DNA of 64,000 nucleotides from CAWAVN01 sp963844315 (GTDB taxonomy: Bacteria > Planctomycetota > Planctomycetia > Planctomycetales > Planctomycetaceae), in NCBI GenBank assembly GCA_963844315.1, contig CAWJOC010000029.1:7586-71585 (forward strand). Direction: 5' to 3'. Shown piece by piece: positions 47,857 to 57,394 of the stretch. Within the stretch, counting starts at the first letter, position 1; every line of letters starts with the position of its first letter. The notes beneath the pieces were generated by a model, which ran no database searches, was not told the DNA's origin, and saw only the letters and a list, made by a program, of their open reading frames with translations. Made by a program: the position numbers and the translations under genes.

Positions 47857-49365
47857 TTACCCGATCAATTCGGGAATGACATGGCCGTGCACGTCGGTTA
47901 GTCGGCGGTCGATGCCGTTGTGCTTCACGGTGAGTTTTCGATGATCCAGTCCCAAGAGGTGGAGCGCCGTGGCGTGGATGTCGTAAACTTGCGTGGGATG
48001 GTCACGGTCCAAGGGCTTATAGCCCATTTCATCGCTTTCGCCGTAGGTCACTCCGCCCTTGATGCCGCCGCCCGCTAGCCAGTTGGTGAAGACGAACGGA
48101 TTATGGTCCCGGCCCTTTTGGCCCTGGGTCGAAGGCAACCGGCCAAATTCGGTGGTCCATAAAATCAGCGTGTCTTCGAGCATCCCGCGCTGCTTGAGAT
48201 CTTGGATGAGGGCCGCCGTTCCAGTCGCCATGCCTTGGGCCAAAGGGGCATGGTCGCGCTCGATGTCTTCGTGCGAATCCCAATTCCTGCGGGGAAAGCC
48301 GTTGTCGTTTCCGGACCAGATCTGCACGAACCTGACGCCGCGCTCCAAAAGCCGCCTTGCGACCAGACATTTCCTGCCGAAAGTATCGGTTTCTTCCAAA
48401 GGATTGATCTCGGCGGGAAACGAGGACTTGCCATGATCGAGTCCATAGAGCTTCAGGATGTGCTTTGGCTCCTGCGACAAATCCAAGGCTTCCGGCGCGG
48501 CCAGTTGCATGCGGGCGGCGAGTTCGTAAGACCTGATGCGGGCTTCGAGGCGCGGATCATCCTCGCGCGGGATTTGATGCCTCTTGTTCATTCTGGTGAG
48601 CAGGTCCAGCGTGGCGGCTTCGGATTCTTGAGTGATGGGAAAGCCTACGGATTCGGGCGGGTGCAAATCGGCGATGGGCGTTTTCGTGCCAGGGCGGATG
48701 ATCGTGCCCTGATGGTGCGTGGGCAAGAACGCCGCCGACCAGTTCTTCGGTCCGTTCGAGGCAAAGCCGCGAAGATCGGGAAGCACCACGAACGTGGGCA
48801 GGTTGTCGTTCTCGCTTCCCAGGGCGTAACTCACCCAAGCTCCCATGCCCGGAAAGCCCGGCTGCTGAAAGCCCGTCGCTTGCAGATAAGTCGCCTGGCT
48901 ATGGACGCCCGTTTGCCCGACCATGTTGTGGACGAAGGCCATGTCATCCACGCAGGAACCGAGCGGCGCGACGACTTCGCTAATCCATTTGCCGCACTCG
49001 CCCGCCGGTTCGAAACGGAACGGCGATTTCATCCACGGTCCCAAACCATTCTGAAAGGCTTCGATGGGTTCGCCAAAGTCCGCAGGCTCGCCGTGGTGCT
49101 TCTCCAAAAATGGTTTGTGATCGAACAAATCCATCGGGCTGGCCGCTCCCGCCATGAACAATTGCACGACCCGTTTGGCCTTCGCAGGAAAATGCGGTTG
49201 TCCGCTTTTCGATGTCTTGGAATTCTCAGCGTGAGTGGAAGGCAAGACGCCTTCGTGGTTTAAGAGATTCAGAAGCGCAATCCCGCCCAAACCGCCGCCC
49301 GCTTGCCAAAGCCAATCGCGCCGCGATGTCTGAGTTTCCAATGATGTCCTAGCCCAAGATGGCAT
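47857..49365 (-). CDS. DUF1501-family protein (sulfatase-like fold), Tat-type signal
   Basis: 502 aa from the ATG at 49365. TSRRDWLWQAGGGLGGIALLNLL is a twin-arginine-like signal. The body shows KRVVQLFMAGAASPMDLFDHKP, GGMGAWVSYALGSEN-type segments, DTFGRKCLVARRLLERGVRFVQIW, DTLILWTTEFGRLPSTQ and GRDHNPFVFTNWLAGGGIKGG. In planctomycetes this family usually pairs with a DUF1549/DUF1553 cytochrome protein. No such partner is adjacent here. Function unknown, probably hydrolytic. The frame is intact. Confidence 0.92.
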   Translation of the reverse strand: MPSWARTSLETQTSRRDWLWQAGGGLGGIALLNLLNHEGVLPSTHAENSKTSKSGQPHFPAKAKRVVQLFMAGAASPMDLFDHKPFLEKHHGEPADFGEPIEAFQNGLGPWMKSPFRFEPAGECGKWISEVVAPLGSCVDDMAFVHNMVGQTGVHSQATYLQATGFQQPGFPGMGAWVSYALGSENDNLPTFVVLPDLRGFASNGPKNWSAAFLPTHHQGTIIRPGTKTPIADLHPPESVGFPITQESEAATLDLLTRMNKRHQIPREDDPRLEARIRSYELAARMQLAAPEALDLSQEPKHILKLYGLDHGKSSFPAEINPLEETDTFGRKCLVARRLLERGVRFVQIWSGNDNGFPRRNWDSHEDIERDHAPLAQGMATGTAALIQDLKQRGMLEDTLILWTTEFGRLPSTQGQKGRDHNPFVFTNWLAGGGIKGGVTYGESDEMGYKPLDRDHPTQVYDIHATALHLLGLDHRKLTVKHNGIDRRLTDVHGHVIPELIG

Positions 49366-49418
49366 GGGCGACCCCTTCCATAGCCCACATGTGGGATGCA
49401 AAAGAGAAAGTTCGTTTG

Positions 49419-49496
49419 GGTGGCACGCCCAGACCAACGGGATGGGCGTGGTTTCAATTCGCCACGCCCTTCGCTGCACTCAGGGACGTGCCACCC
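49419..49496. repeat. Palindrome family D, hybrid copy (reverse order)
   Basis: GGTGGCACGCCCAGACC...GGGCGTGG then CCACGCCCTTCGCTGC...GACGTGCCACC. The arms match those at 11710-11792 with order and strand reversed. Confidence 0.85.
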
Positions 49497-49667
49497 AAGT
49501 TCTACCTACTTTTATGAGACACGCACCCACATGTGGGGAGGCAAAAGTAAAAGTTCGGGATTGGGGTGGAAAAATAGGATTCAATCTGTTGAATTCGAAA
49601 ACAGGCGGACGTTTAGCCTTTCAAAGGGAGGGCCATCCCGGCAAGTCGACGTGCAAGGGAGCAACCG

Positions 49668-50973
49668 ATGAGAAATAATCGAATCGGCAGGATGATTGCA
49701 TTCTGCCTGATCCTGGCGGGAATTCCCAGAGTCGGCGGGGCCGATGAAAAACCAGGCGAATCGAAATCGGTCCCCGCCCTGAAAACTCTGTTGAACGAGG
49801 GCCTCATCCGGCGGGAATCTTTGAATCAGATTTCCCAGACCGTCCAAGCCGCAAAGATCCTCATGCCGGATGATCCGACATTGGACTACGCCCATGGGTT
49901 GGTGCTGCTCAGCCGCGTGCAACCGGCCAAAGCCGTCGAGTGCTTTGAAGCGGCGCTCGAACGCCAGCCCACTTATGTCCCCGCTTGGAAAGCCCTGCTG
50001 CGGACGCGGTTAATCCGCAAAGAGATGAAGACGTTCCAAACCGAAGCTCTGCAATTCGCGAAGCTCGCGCGATGAAGAAGGCGTCTGGCGGAATGAGTCA
50101 GAACGTGTCGAGGCCGGAAAGTGGCTGGGACGGGCCGCCGGATTTCTCTCCCTGCCGGAGGTGGATTTGCTCAAGGATGAGGAGGGGGAGCGTTTTGAAT
50201 CCGCGATCAAACAGGCCTTGGGACGCGAGTTCGACGCGATCTTTGCCGGCGGCCGGGAGGATTTGCTGGAGCATCGTCAAAAACTCGTGCGGACGACCAC
50301 AAAAGAGATCGATCAGGAATCCGAAACCCAGGAAAAACAGGAGGAGGAGGATCTGGAAGAGCTGACCGGCCAAGGCGAGGAATTGGATCAGAAAACCGAA
50401 TCGCTGAAGATGTCGGCGGACCAATGGAAAACCTGGCTGAATGAGCGCGCGGGCAAAGCCGACGAGGAGCTGAAGACGCTTGAGGAGGATTACAAAGCCT
50501 TGCAGCAGGCGGCAGAGGGTGTTTCGCAGTTGATTCAGCAAACGCAACTGGATGCGGGACGCTATCAAACGGAACTCGCTGTCCGAGGAATACTCGGCCG
50601 GGACGCCGACCAACAACCCGCCATGATCCAACTTCGCCAGGAATGGACCAAGTATCAGGTTCAATACCAAACTCTCGAACAAAGGGCCTCAGGTCTCTTG
50701 CAGCAAGCCCGGACACTGATGGCATCGCGGGCTTTGGCGGTGAAAAAGTATCAGCAAGCGACGGGAAAAATCGTCCAAGAAACCCAAGCGTTGTCCCTTT
50801 GGAAGAAGAACGTCGAGGAAGCTTCCAGCAAGATTGAAAGCCGCGATCCCAAGTCCGCCGAAAAATCCCTGACAAAACGGCTGTCGATGCCCGCGAGCTT
50901 TTTCGAACTCGACGAGAAAGCCGAGTTGGCGAAACTGATCGAACTCGCGGGCGGAACACTCGATTCACCCTGA
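49668..50973 (+). CDS. Secreted TPR plus coiled-coil protein (one frameshift)
   Basis: The corrected protein has about 434 aa. A signal peptide (RMIAFCLILAGIPRVGGA) precedes TPR-like pairs, for example PTLDYAHGLVLLSRVQPAKAVECFEAAL. A long, very acidic coiled coil follows (KEIDQESETQEKQEEEDLEELTG to KIVQETQALSLWKKNVEEASS). GGGAG lies before the ATG. The frame breaks at 50069-50071. Removing one base joins FAKLA to DEEGVWRNESERVEAGKW. Family unknown; the HINT protein downstream has a similar helical N-terminus. Confidence 0.75.
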
Positions 50974-51054
50974 AATCCAACACCCAGGCAAGCTCAAGGG
51001 ACTAGTCGACAACTCGCCGATTGCAAGTTTTAAGTTGCGCGATTTGGCCAAATC

Positions 51055-51306
51055 TGCCCTGAAGGGGCTAAACAAATCAGCCCAGGGCAGAGCGAAGTGG
51101 CGCTTCGCCACGACGCCGCCCTGGGAAAGAGAACACACAAAACGCACAAGCCCTGAAAGGGCGAAACAACACCGGCGACGAGTAATTCCTGTTTCGCCCT
51201 TTCAGGGCTTGGAAAGATGTTTGCGAACCAATACCCAGGGCGTCGCTTGCGGCAAAATGCCGCGGCGCTCTGCCCTGGGCTGACATGTTTTGCCCCTTTG
51301 GGGCGG
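51055..51306. repeat. Long palindrome family G, copy 4
   Basis: Same nested arms as copy 1. The tail AAGCTGGCGCTTCGGGG follows at 51326-51345. It lies between the coiled-coil and HINT genes. Confidence 0.9.
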
Positions 51307-51399
51307 AAATCCCGAAGACGCAACTTCAAAGCTGGCGCTTCGGGGTGATTTGAACAATCAGGTATTCGGATAGACTTTTAACCGAAAGGGGCAATCCCG

Positions 51400-53246
51400 A
51401 TGACTCTTCGCCTTTCTCTTCTCTCGATGGGAATCGCAATCCCGATTTGGTTGGCCGCTCTAAAGGCCGCTCCTCCTGCTTTAGAAGATTCTAACAATTC
51501 TCTGTGGGAACAAGTCTTGGATGCGGAGATTCGAGGCGACGCTGCCAAGCGTCAACAGTTGCTGAGAACCGCCTTGAATGATTCTCCGAAGGCCACTGAA
51601 GCCCGCTGGCATTTGGGGCAAGTGGAACAAAAAGACGGTTGGATCAACTATGCCGACCTGGCGGACCAATGGAGCAGCGATCAAATTCTCGCGGAATACC
51701 GCAGGGTGCGCGATCAGCATGAAATGACGCCGGGCGACCAGTTGAAACTGGCGAACTGGTGCCGGTCGCATAACCTTCCCGATCGCGAGCAAGCCCATCT
51801 GACCGCGGCGCTTGAACGCTCGGACAACCCGAACGATCCGGCGCTTCGAAACCGCTTGGGCCACCGTCTGGTCGATGGCGAATGGCGGACTCATGGGGAC
51901 CTGGAAGAGTTGACCCAATCCCGTTTGGACCTTCAAAAGAGCCTGAAGGCGTGGAAGCCGAAGATTCAAAACCTGGCCCAGAAACTCAAAAGTCCTCGGA
52001 GCCATTATTCCGAACAAGCGAAAGCCGAGTTAAAAGCCATCACCGATCCCGCCGCGCTGCCAGCCTTGGAACTGGTCTTGGGGAAAGCGGACCTGGAATC
52101 GGGGCAGTTGCTTATCGAAGATCCTGGGGCCGTTCCCCTCCCATCAGGCGGCGGATTCGCTGGCCCGCCTCGCGGTGCTCTCGCCTTGGGAAGCCGTCCG
52201 TCAAGAGGCCATCAAACAATTGCAGTCAAAGCCGTTCGGGTCCTACGTTCCCGAACTCTTGGCCACGCTGCGCACGCCGGTCTCCGCGAGAATCCAATTG
52301 CTCGTCGGTTCGGGCGGCGTGCATTTGCTCGAACGGTTTTCAAGCGAAACGCAATGGGCACACCAGGTTTTCGACAAGCGGTCCTCCAAATACATTGTCA
52401 CGAGAAGCAACGGCGGCACGGGGTCGGTCACGGGGCTAGAGCGGGATCGGAATCGCGTAGCGCGGTCCACGGCCAGTGCTGCGGTTGAGGCCCAACTGCA
52501 GGCGAGGAATTCGCAAAAGGCCGCCGATGCCCAGCAGGAGAAAACGGAAGAGTGGAACGACCGCGTCTGTGAAACGCTGCAAGAGGCGACGGGGTTTCAA
52601 CTCTCGGCTGAACCGCAGGAATGGTGGAGTTGGTGGGCCGACTACAACCAAATGACCGAGGAGGAAAAGGAATACGAGTACCGTTGCCGCGAGAACATTG
52701 ACGTGGAAACCGTGGAAGTGGACTTGCCCACGGTGGCCCCGGTGACACCGTTGGAACCGGCGGCCCCGCCGGTCACGGTTGTCACGCCGCCGCGCGAATG
52801 CTTGGTGGCCGGAACACCCATTTGGACCGACCGCGGCGCGGTTGCCGTGGAAGCGTTGCAGGTTGGAGATCTGGTCTTGGCGAAGCATCCCGAGACGGGG
52901 GAACTCAAGTATCAGCCGGTGTTGCGAACGACAATCCGCGAAGCCGAACCCATTATGAAAGTCACCACGCCAAAAGGCGAACTCCGCGCCACCGGCGGGC
53001 ATACCTTCTGGATTTCCGGCCGAGGCTGGACGAAGCTGCGGAATGCGAAACCCGGCCAGCAATTCCACGGAGCCAACGGCCCGGTGGAAATTCAAAGCCT
53101 GGAAAGCGATGGCGAGGAAAAGACCTATAACCTCCTGGTGGCCAACGCCGCACACCTACTTCGCCGGGCCGGAACTTGTGCTGAGCCACGATGTCTCGAT
53201 GGCCGAACCCGTCGATGCCCTCATCCCCGGCTACGTGAAGCGATAA
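51400..53246 (+). CDS. HINT-domain protein with helical-repeat N-terminus (two frameshifts)
   Basis: The corrected protein has about 615 aa. A signal peptide (LSLLSMGIAIPIWLAALKAAPP) is followed by TPR/HEAT-like helices (KATEARWHLGQVEQKDGW, LAVLSPWEAVRQEAIKQL). After a Pro/Val linker comes a Hedgehog/intein-type domain: ECLVAGTPIWTDRGAVAVEALQVGDLVLA, PIMKVTTPKGELRATGGHTFWI and YNLLVANAHTYFAGPELVLSHD. The N-terminal cysteine and the block B TxxH-like GGHTFW are present. The usual terminal HN is SHD, and only about 20 residues follow, so there is no obvious cargo. Breaks lie near 52135 and 53150. AAAGGGG precedes the ATG. Confidence 0.82.
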
Positions 53247-53276
53247 CGTGTGTGTCTCAGAAAAGTCGGTCAACTT

Positions 53277-53306
53277 GGGTGGCACAGACATTCCTGTCTG
53301 TGCCAC
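53277..53306. repeat. Palindrome family A, compact copy
   Basis: GGTGGCACAGACATTCCTG joined directly to its partner end, so only a short hairpin remains. It lies 30 bp after the HINT stop. Confidence 0.85.
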
Positions 53307-53479
53307 TTTTGTTTGGCGTTCTCATTCACGGAGCACCGCAATTCGGAGGGCGGGTCCAAAACTGCCGTTGCTTTCCGGATCGACTTATGAGATTGTTATC
53401 CATCAGCGAAATCTTATACAAAATTTGATCTTTCTCTATCATTATCACGTTTTCGCAGGAATCGGCGGAGAGGCGGGCC

Positions 53480-54370
53480 ATGGTCATCGATCCGGTGACT
53501 TCGCACTTTGTCGCGGAGGTGGGCGAGGTGGATCTCTCAGAGCCTCTGAGCGAGGCCGATTGGGACGGGATCCAAAAGGCGTTTTGGAAATACGCCGTGC
53601 TGGTCTTTCCCAATCAGGTGCTGTCCACCGAAGAGCATCTCCTGTTCGCCCGGCGGTTTGGGCCTTTGGAAACGTCGATTGAAGAATACCGCCCCGGCGC
53701 GGAACTTCGCGTCCCGGTGGAAATCGCGGATGTCTCGAACCTCACGGCGGGCGACAAAATTTGGGAACCGGACAGCCCGCGCCGCCTGCACGAAATGGGC
53801 AACCGCTTGTGGCATACGGACAGTTCCTTCCGGCCCGTCCCGGCGATGATTTCGCTGCTTTACGCCCGCTCGATTCCGCCGGTGGGCGGGCGCACGGAGT
53901 TCGCCGATTTAAGGGCCGCCTACGATGAGCTTCCCGAATCTCGGAAATGGGAATTGGAGGGCCTTGTGGCCGAGCATTGCATCCGCAATTCCCGCGCCCG
54001 GATCGGGTTCACGGATTTTTCCCCGGAGGAAATTCTCGCCATGCCGCCGGTGCCGCAGGTCGTCATCCGGCGGATTCCGGAAACGGGGCGAAAGACGTTG
54101 TACCTGGCAGCGCACGCGGGCCGGGTGTTCGGCCTCTCGGAAAACGAAGGCAAGGTGTTGATCAACAGCCTGATCGCGCACGCGACCCAGCCGCAGTTCG
54201 TGTACATCCACCGTTACCGCGTGAATGATCTGGTGATGTGGGACGACCGCTGCACAATGCACCGCGGCACGCCGTTCGATGACACCCGCTTCCCCCGCGA
54301 CGTGCAGCGCGCCACGGTCCAAGACATCGCTTCCACCGTGGAACAAGAGGGCCTCCGCATGCCCGGATGA
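53480..54370 (+). CDS. TauD/TfdA-family 2-oxoglutarate/Fe(II) dioxygenase
   Basis: 296 aa. It oxidises a small molecule using 2-oxoglutarate and oxygen. The iron triad is His112/Asp114 (WHTDSSF) and His261 (CTMHRGTP); Arg277 (VQRATV) should bind 2-oxoglutarate. The start ITSHFVAEVGEVDLSEPLS-like segment and the KYAVLVFPNQ strand are typical. GGAGAGG precedes the ATG. Substrates of close relatives include sulfonates and aryloxyalkanoates; none can be assigned. The frame is intact. Confidence 0.93.
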   Translation: MVIDPVTSHFVAEVGEVDLSEPLSEADWDGIQKAFWKYAVLVFPNQVLSTEEHLLFARRFGPLETSIEEYRPGAELRVPVEIADVSNLTAGDKIWEPDSPRRLHEMGNRLWHTDSSFRPVPAMISLLYARSIPPVGGRTEFADLRAAYDELPESRKWELEGLVAEHCIRNSRARIGFTDFSPEEILAMPPVPQVVIRRIPETGRKTLYLAAHAGRVFGLSENEGKVLINSLIAHATQPQFVYIHRYRVNDLVMWDDRCTMHRGTPFDDTRFPRDVQRATVQDIASTVEQEGLRMPG

Positions 54371-54429
54371 GAGCCGCGCACGAAGTAAGCGGCAGAGACG
54401 AACGATCCGCTTACTTCGTGCGCGGCTCT
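54370..54429. repeat. Palindrome family K, copy 2
   Basis: GAGCCGCGCACGAAGTAAGC and complement. It begins directly after the dioxygenase stop codon. Both copies touch a stop codon. Confidence 0.9.
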
Positions 54430-54459
54430 CCAAGTATTTGTGCAATGAACAAGGGAAAG

Positions 54460-54543
54460 AAAAGGGGGTCAGGCACCATTTCCCGTTGTGCGCGTTGCCT
54501 GATCTCGACGTCCCAATCGGGAAAATTGTGCCTGACCCCTTTG
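54460..54543. repeat. Palindrome family M (GGGGTCAGGCAC type)
   Basis: AAAGGGGGTCAGGCACCATT and ATTGTGCCTGACCCCTTT arms, about 45 bp apart. The motif resembles palindromes often mobilised by TnpA-REP-type transposases; no such gene is in the window. Confidence 0.85.
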
Positions 54544-54778
54544 GATTCTCCGCGCCGGGATGAGTTAGTCAAGCGGGGGAAAGTTGAACCGAATTCCCTT
54601 TTGATCCGCCGGGGGGAAACCGAAAACTCACTCGGAAAACGGAAACATGCTTGACATGGCAATCGGGAAGGTGGATTATCAGTTTTAACATCATCGATTG
54701 TGTTCCATCCATTCTTTGGAATCTCACGACACATTTCGGTCGATTCCTCCTATCTGTTTTGTGCCCAAGGAACGAAAG

Positions 54779-55137
54779 ATGTCTACAGGCGGCCATCGGC
54801 GATTGGATATCGAAGAAGTTGGCGACGTGACCGTCGCCAGGTTCATCGACAAAAAAATCCTGGACGAAACCAACATTCAAATCATCGGCAATCAGTTGTT
54901 CGGGCTGGTGGATGAGGACCGCCGGGACAAGATTGTGCTGGATTTCTCCAACGTCGAGTATCTTTCGAGCCGGCGTTGGGAAAACTGATCACGATGGATA
55001 AAAAAGTCAAAGCCGCCAAGGGGAAGTTGCGGCTGTGCTCGATCCGTCCCGACATTTACGAAGTGTTCGCGATCACCAAGCTCAACAAGCTCTTCGTCAT
55101 CGATGAGGACCAGGAAAAATCGCTGGCCTCGTTTTAG
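54779..55137 (+). CDS. STAS-domain anti-sigma factor antagonist (one frameshift)
   Basis: The corrected protein has about 119 aa. The STAS fold has EEVGDVTVARFIDKKILDE, KIVLDFSNVEYLSSxALGKLITM, with the serine after the strand as the likely phosphorylation site, and LFVIDEDQEKSLASF. AAGGAA precedes the ATG. One missing base near 54974 breaks the phospho-site loop. An RsbW-like kinase follows 150 bp downstream, which suggests a partner-switching pair controlling a sigma factor or other target. Confidence 0.88.
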
Positions 55138-55287
55138 TCAGCCGGTCCAGGTTCCTCCTTGAGATCGCGGCCCCTTCTCGAAACCCGAACGCGATCCGAC
55201 GAAACCACCCCGGCTTGCTGCCTGTTTGCCGTCCGATCCACTCGTCAATCCTCTCTCCTCGTTCCATTTTCAGTCGTTAGTGGTTTC

Positions 55288-55713
55288 ATGGTCCAACACG
55301 ACGAATTTGAAGTCGCCATTCCCTCGAAGACCGGGGAAGGCCAGGCGGTGCAGGAGAGGATCATTTCCCTCTTGGAGCAAATGGACTATCCCATGCGGGA
55401 CGTGTTCGGGGTGCGGCTCGCTTTGGAGGAAGCCCTGGTCAACGCGATCAAGCACGGCAACGGCATGGACCCCAGCAAAAAAGTCCACATCGAATGCCGG
55501 GTGAACCGCGAGCGGGTCTGGATTCGCATTGAGGACGAGGGCAAAGGGTTCGACATCAACGACCTGCCCGATCCCACCTTGGAAGAAAACCTGGAAAAAC
55601 CTTCGGGCCGGGGCGTGCTCTTGATGCGGGAATTCATGACCAAGGTGGAATACAACGACCGCGGCAACTGCGTCATCTTGGAGAAACGCCGCGAACCCGC
55701 TTCCGCCGATTGA
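55288..55713 (+). CDS. RsbW-like anti-sigma/serine kinase (HATPase_c)
   Basis: 141 aa. The GHKL ATPase fold has a conserved N box LALEEALVNAIKHGNG, G1 box RIEDEGKGFDIND, and G2-like SGRGVLLMREFMTKV. This is the class of anti-sigma kinases that phosphorylate STAS antagonists. The upstream STAS gene is the probable partner. The frame is intact; the ribosome site is not obvious. Confidence 0.92.
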   Translation: MVQHDEFEVAIPSKTGEGQAVQERIISLLEQMDYPMRDVFGVRLALEEALVNAIKHGNGMDPSKKVHIECRVNRERVWIRIEDEGKGFDINDLPDPTLEENLEKPSGRGVLLMREFMTKVEYNDRGNCVILEKRREPASAD

Positions 55714-56193
55714 CCGCAGGTTGGGTTGCACGCTGGGACGCTCGTGGGGCTTTCGCGGGCACGCTCGCTGGGCACTCATGGGGCGAATACCCCAAATCTA
55801 CCTCCGGGGATTTCCCAAAAAAGAATCCTGGGAAACCTGTGAACCAGATAGGTTCTGTGTAGACAATTCCTCCTGAATTTTGCACACTAATCCCAACACG
55901 GAGGGATGTTCCCGTCTTTTCTGCACAAAAAGGCGCGACTTTCTATTCCTCCAAGTGCGAAATGTCCGAAACTCCCCTCACAGAGCGGCGTTTTGGGTGC
56001 GGGCCAACCTGTTGGATGACTTTATCATGGATCTTTCATCGCTTTTGGTGATGCGGTTCCTCGGATCCGCCCGGAGGGCTTTCCGCGGCGGGAGCGTTTC
56101 CGCGATCACAAGACCGATGACGGATGGCTTTTCGGACGCTCGAAATTCGGAGGTTGGTTCCCCCTAAGCTTCTCCCCGCATTAGGAATCAAAC
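55714..56193. other. Intergenic region upstream of the four-repeat protein
   Basis: No supported gene. An imperfect tandem of GCACGCTGGG / GCACGCTCGC words at 55727-55775 is the only pattern seen. It probably contains the promoter of the next gene. Confidence 0.5.
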
Positions 56194-57186
56194 ATGGCCC
56201 AGGTAGTTTCGCCCCCCAAGGGACGGATGGCGCGATTGGACCGTCGGCACGACGCGATTTGGTTGGACGGTCCGGTTCCGGCCGGTTATTGGGATCAACG
56301 GGAAAATCGCAAAAAGTATTTGCTTTGGCTGGGCGAGCAATTGGGCTTTGAGTCGGTCCAGGATTGGTACAAGATCACCACCGACAACGTCAAAGGGCAC
56401 CGCGGCGGCGGCGTGCTCAAATACGCCTGGAACAGCTCGATCATCGCCGGTGTCCGCGATTGCTTTCCCGAATACGACTGGAAAGACTGGCTGTTCGGCA
56501 TGTGCCCCCGCACATTCTGGTGCAATCGCAAGAACCACACGCTCTACATGAATTGGCTGGGCCAGCGGTTGGGCATCCGCCGCCCGGAAGATTGGTACAA
56601 CATCACCAATGAGGATTTCATCAAGAACAAAGGCGGGGCGTTCCTCTTGCACTACAACTGCACCATCTCCGCCGCCGTGATGGCCCACCAGCCCGATTAC
56701 GATTGGAAAGAGTGGCTATTCAAAAAGATTCCCAAAGGCTATTGGCACTTCAAGAAGAACCGCCAACGGTATTTGCGCTGGCTGGCCGACCGCTTGGACA
56801 TTCGGCGGATGGAGGGCTGGTATCACCTGACGCGGAAGCATTTCGAGGAAAACTGCGGGAACAATCTGCTCAAGCAGTTCGCCGGTTCGCCGTGCCTGTT
56901 ATTGAAGGATGCCTATTCCCGCTATCCGTGGAAGGAATGGATGTTCCGCCGCGTGCCCTTCGGGTTTTGGAAGAGCCGCGAAAACCGCCGGAGGTACATG
57001 GAATGGCTCGGCAAGCACTTGGGCTATAAGACGCCGGAAGACTGGTATCAAATCCGCCGGGGGGATTTCCTGCAAAATTACGGCGGCGGTCTGTTGGCGT
57101 CGCTCTCCTCTTACAAACAACTGCTCGAAGAGCACCTCCCCGCCTTAGACTGGGACAAGGAAACCCTGGCCATTCATCGCCAATAA
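56194..57186 (+). CDS. Four-fold repeated-domain protein, unknown function
   Basis: 330 aa with AGGA well placed before the ATG. After a 27 aa leader come four tandem units of about 75 residues starting near 29, 105, 180 and 255. Each has PxG[YF]W, then N[RH]xxY(L/M)xWL, a central DWY or GWY followed by xI/LT, GGxLL (unit 3 GNNLL), and a closing [DP]W[KD]xW(L/M)F (units 1-3; unit 4 ends ALDWDKETL). Aromatic positions are almost invariant while surface positions differ, so these are diverged domains rather than recent duplications. I know similar WY-rich repeats in some eukaryotic and giant-virus hypothetical proteins, from memory. There is no signal peptide and no catalytic motif. It lies between RsbW-like and STAS genes. 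Confidence 0.8.
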   Translation: MAQVVSPPKGRMARLDRRHDAIWLDGPVPAGYWDQRENRKKYLLWLGEQLGFESVQDWYKITTDNVKGHRGGGVLKYAWNSSIIAGVRDCFPEYDWKDWLFGMCPRTFWCNRKNHTLYMNWLGQRLGIRRPEDWYNITNEDFIKNKGGAFLLHYNCTISAAVMAHQPDYDWKEWLFKKIPKGYWHFKKNRQRYLRWLADRLDIRRMEGWYHLTRKHFEENCGNNLLKQFAGSPCLLLKDAYSRYPWKEWMFRRVPFGFWKSRENRRRYMEWLGKHLGYKTPEDWYQIRRGDFLQNYGGGLLASLSSYKQLLEEHLPALDWDKETLAIHRQ

Positions 57187-57200
57187 CCTTGGACACCTTT

Positions 57201-57256
57201 GTGCCACGGCTCTGTGAGCCGTGCTGATCTTCGCACGGCTCACAGAGCCGTGGCAC
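57201..57256. repeat. Palindrome family C
   Basis: GTGCCACGGCTCTGTGAGCC and exact complement around an 8-base loop, 15 bp after the four-repeat protein stop. The terminal GTGCCAC is shared with families A, B, D and E. Confidence 0.9.
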
Positions 57257-57394
57257 ACTTCCTTCAATCGAAGTTGCTCAAACCCACGGCGTCTTCGCGC
57301 AAATCCGGGGGATTTTTCTGGCGGCGGGGAAAGAAACACGGTAATCTGAACCCAGTTTCAGCCCATCGCGCTCCCTCGGAAGGAATCCCCTCTT

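Noticed and set aside
55880..56167. Plus-strand frame before the four-repeat protein
   Set aside because: No ribosome site, biased composition and no motif.
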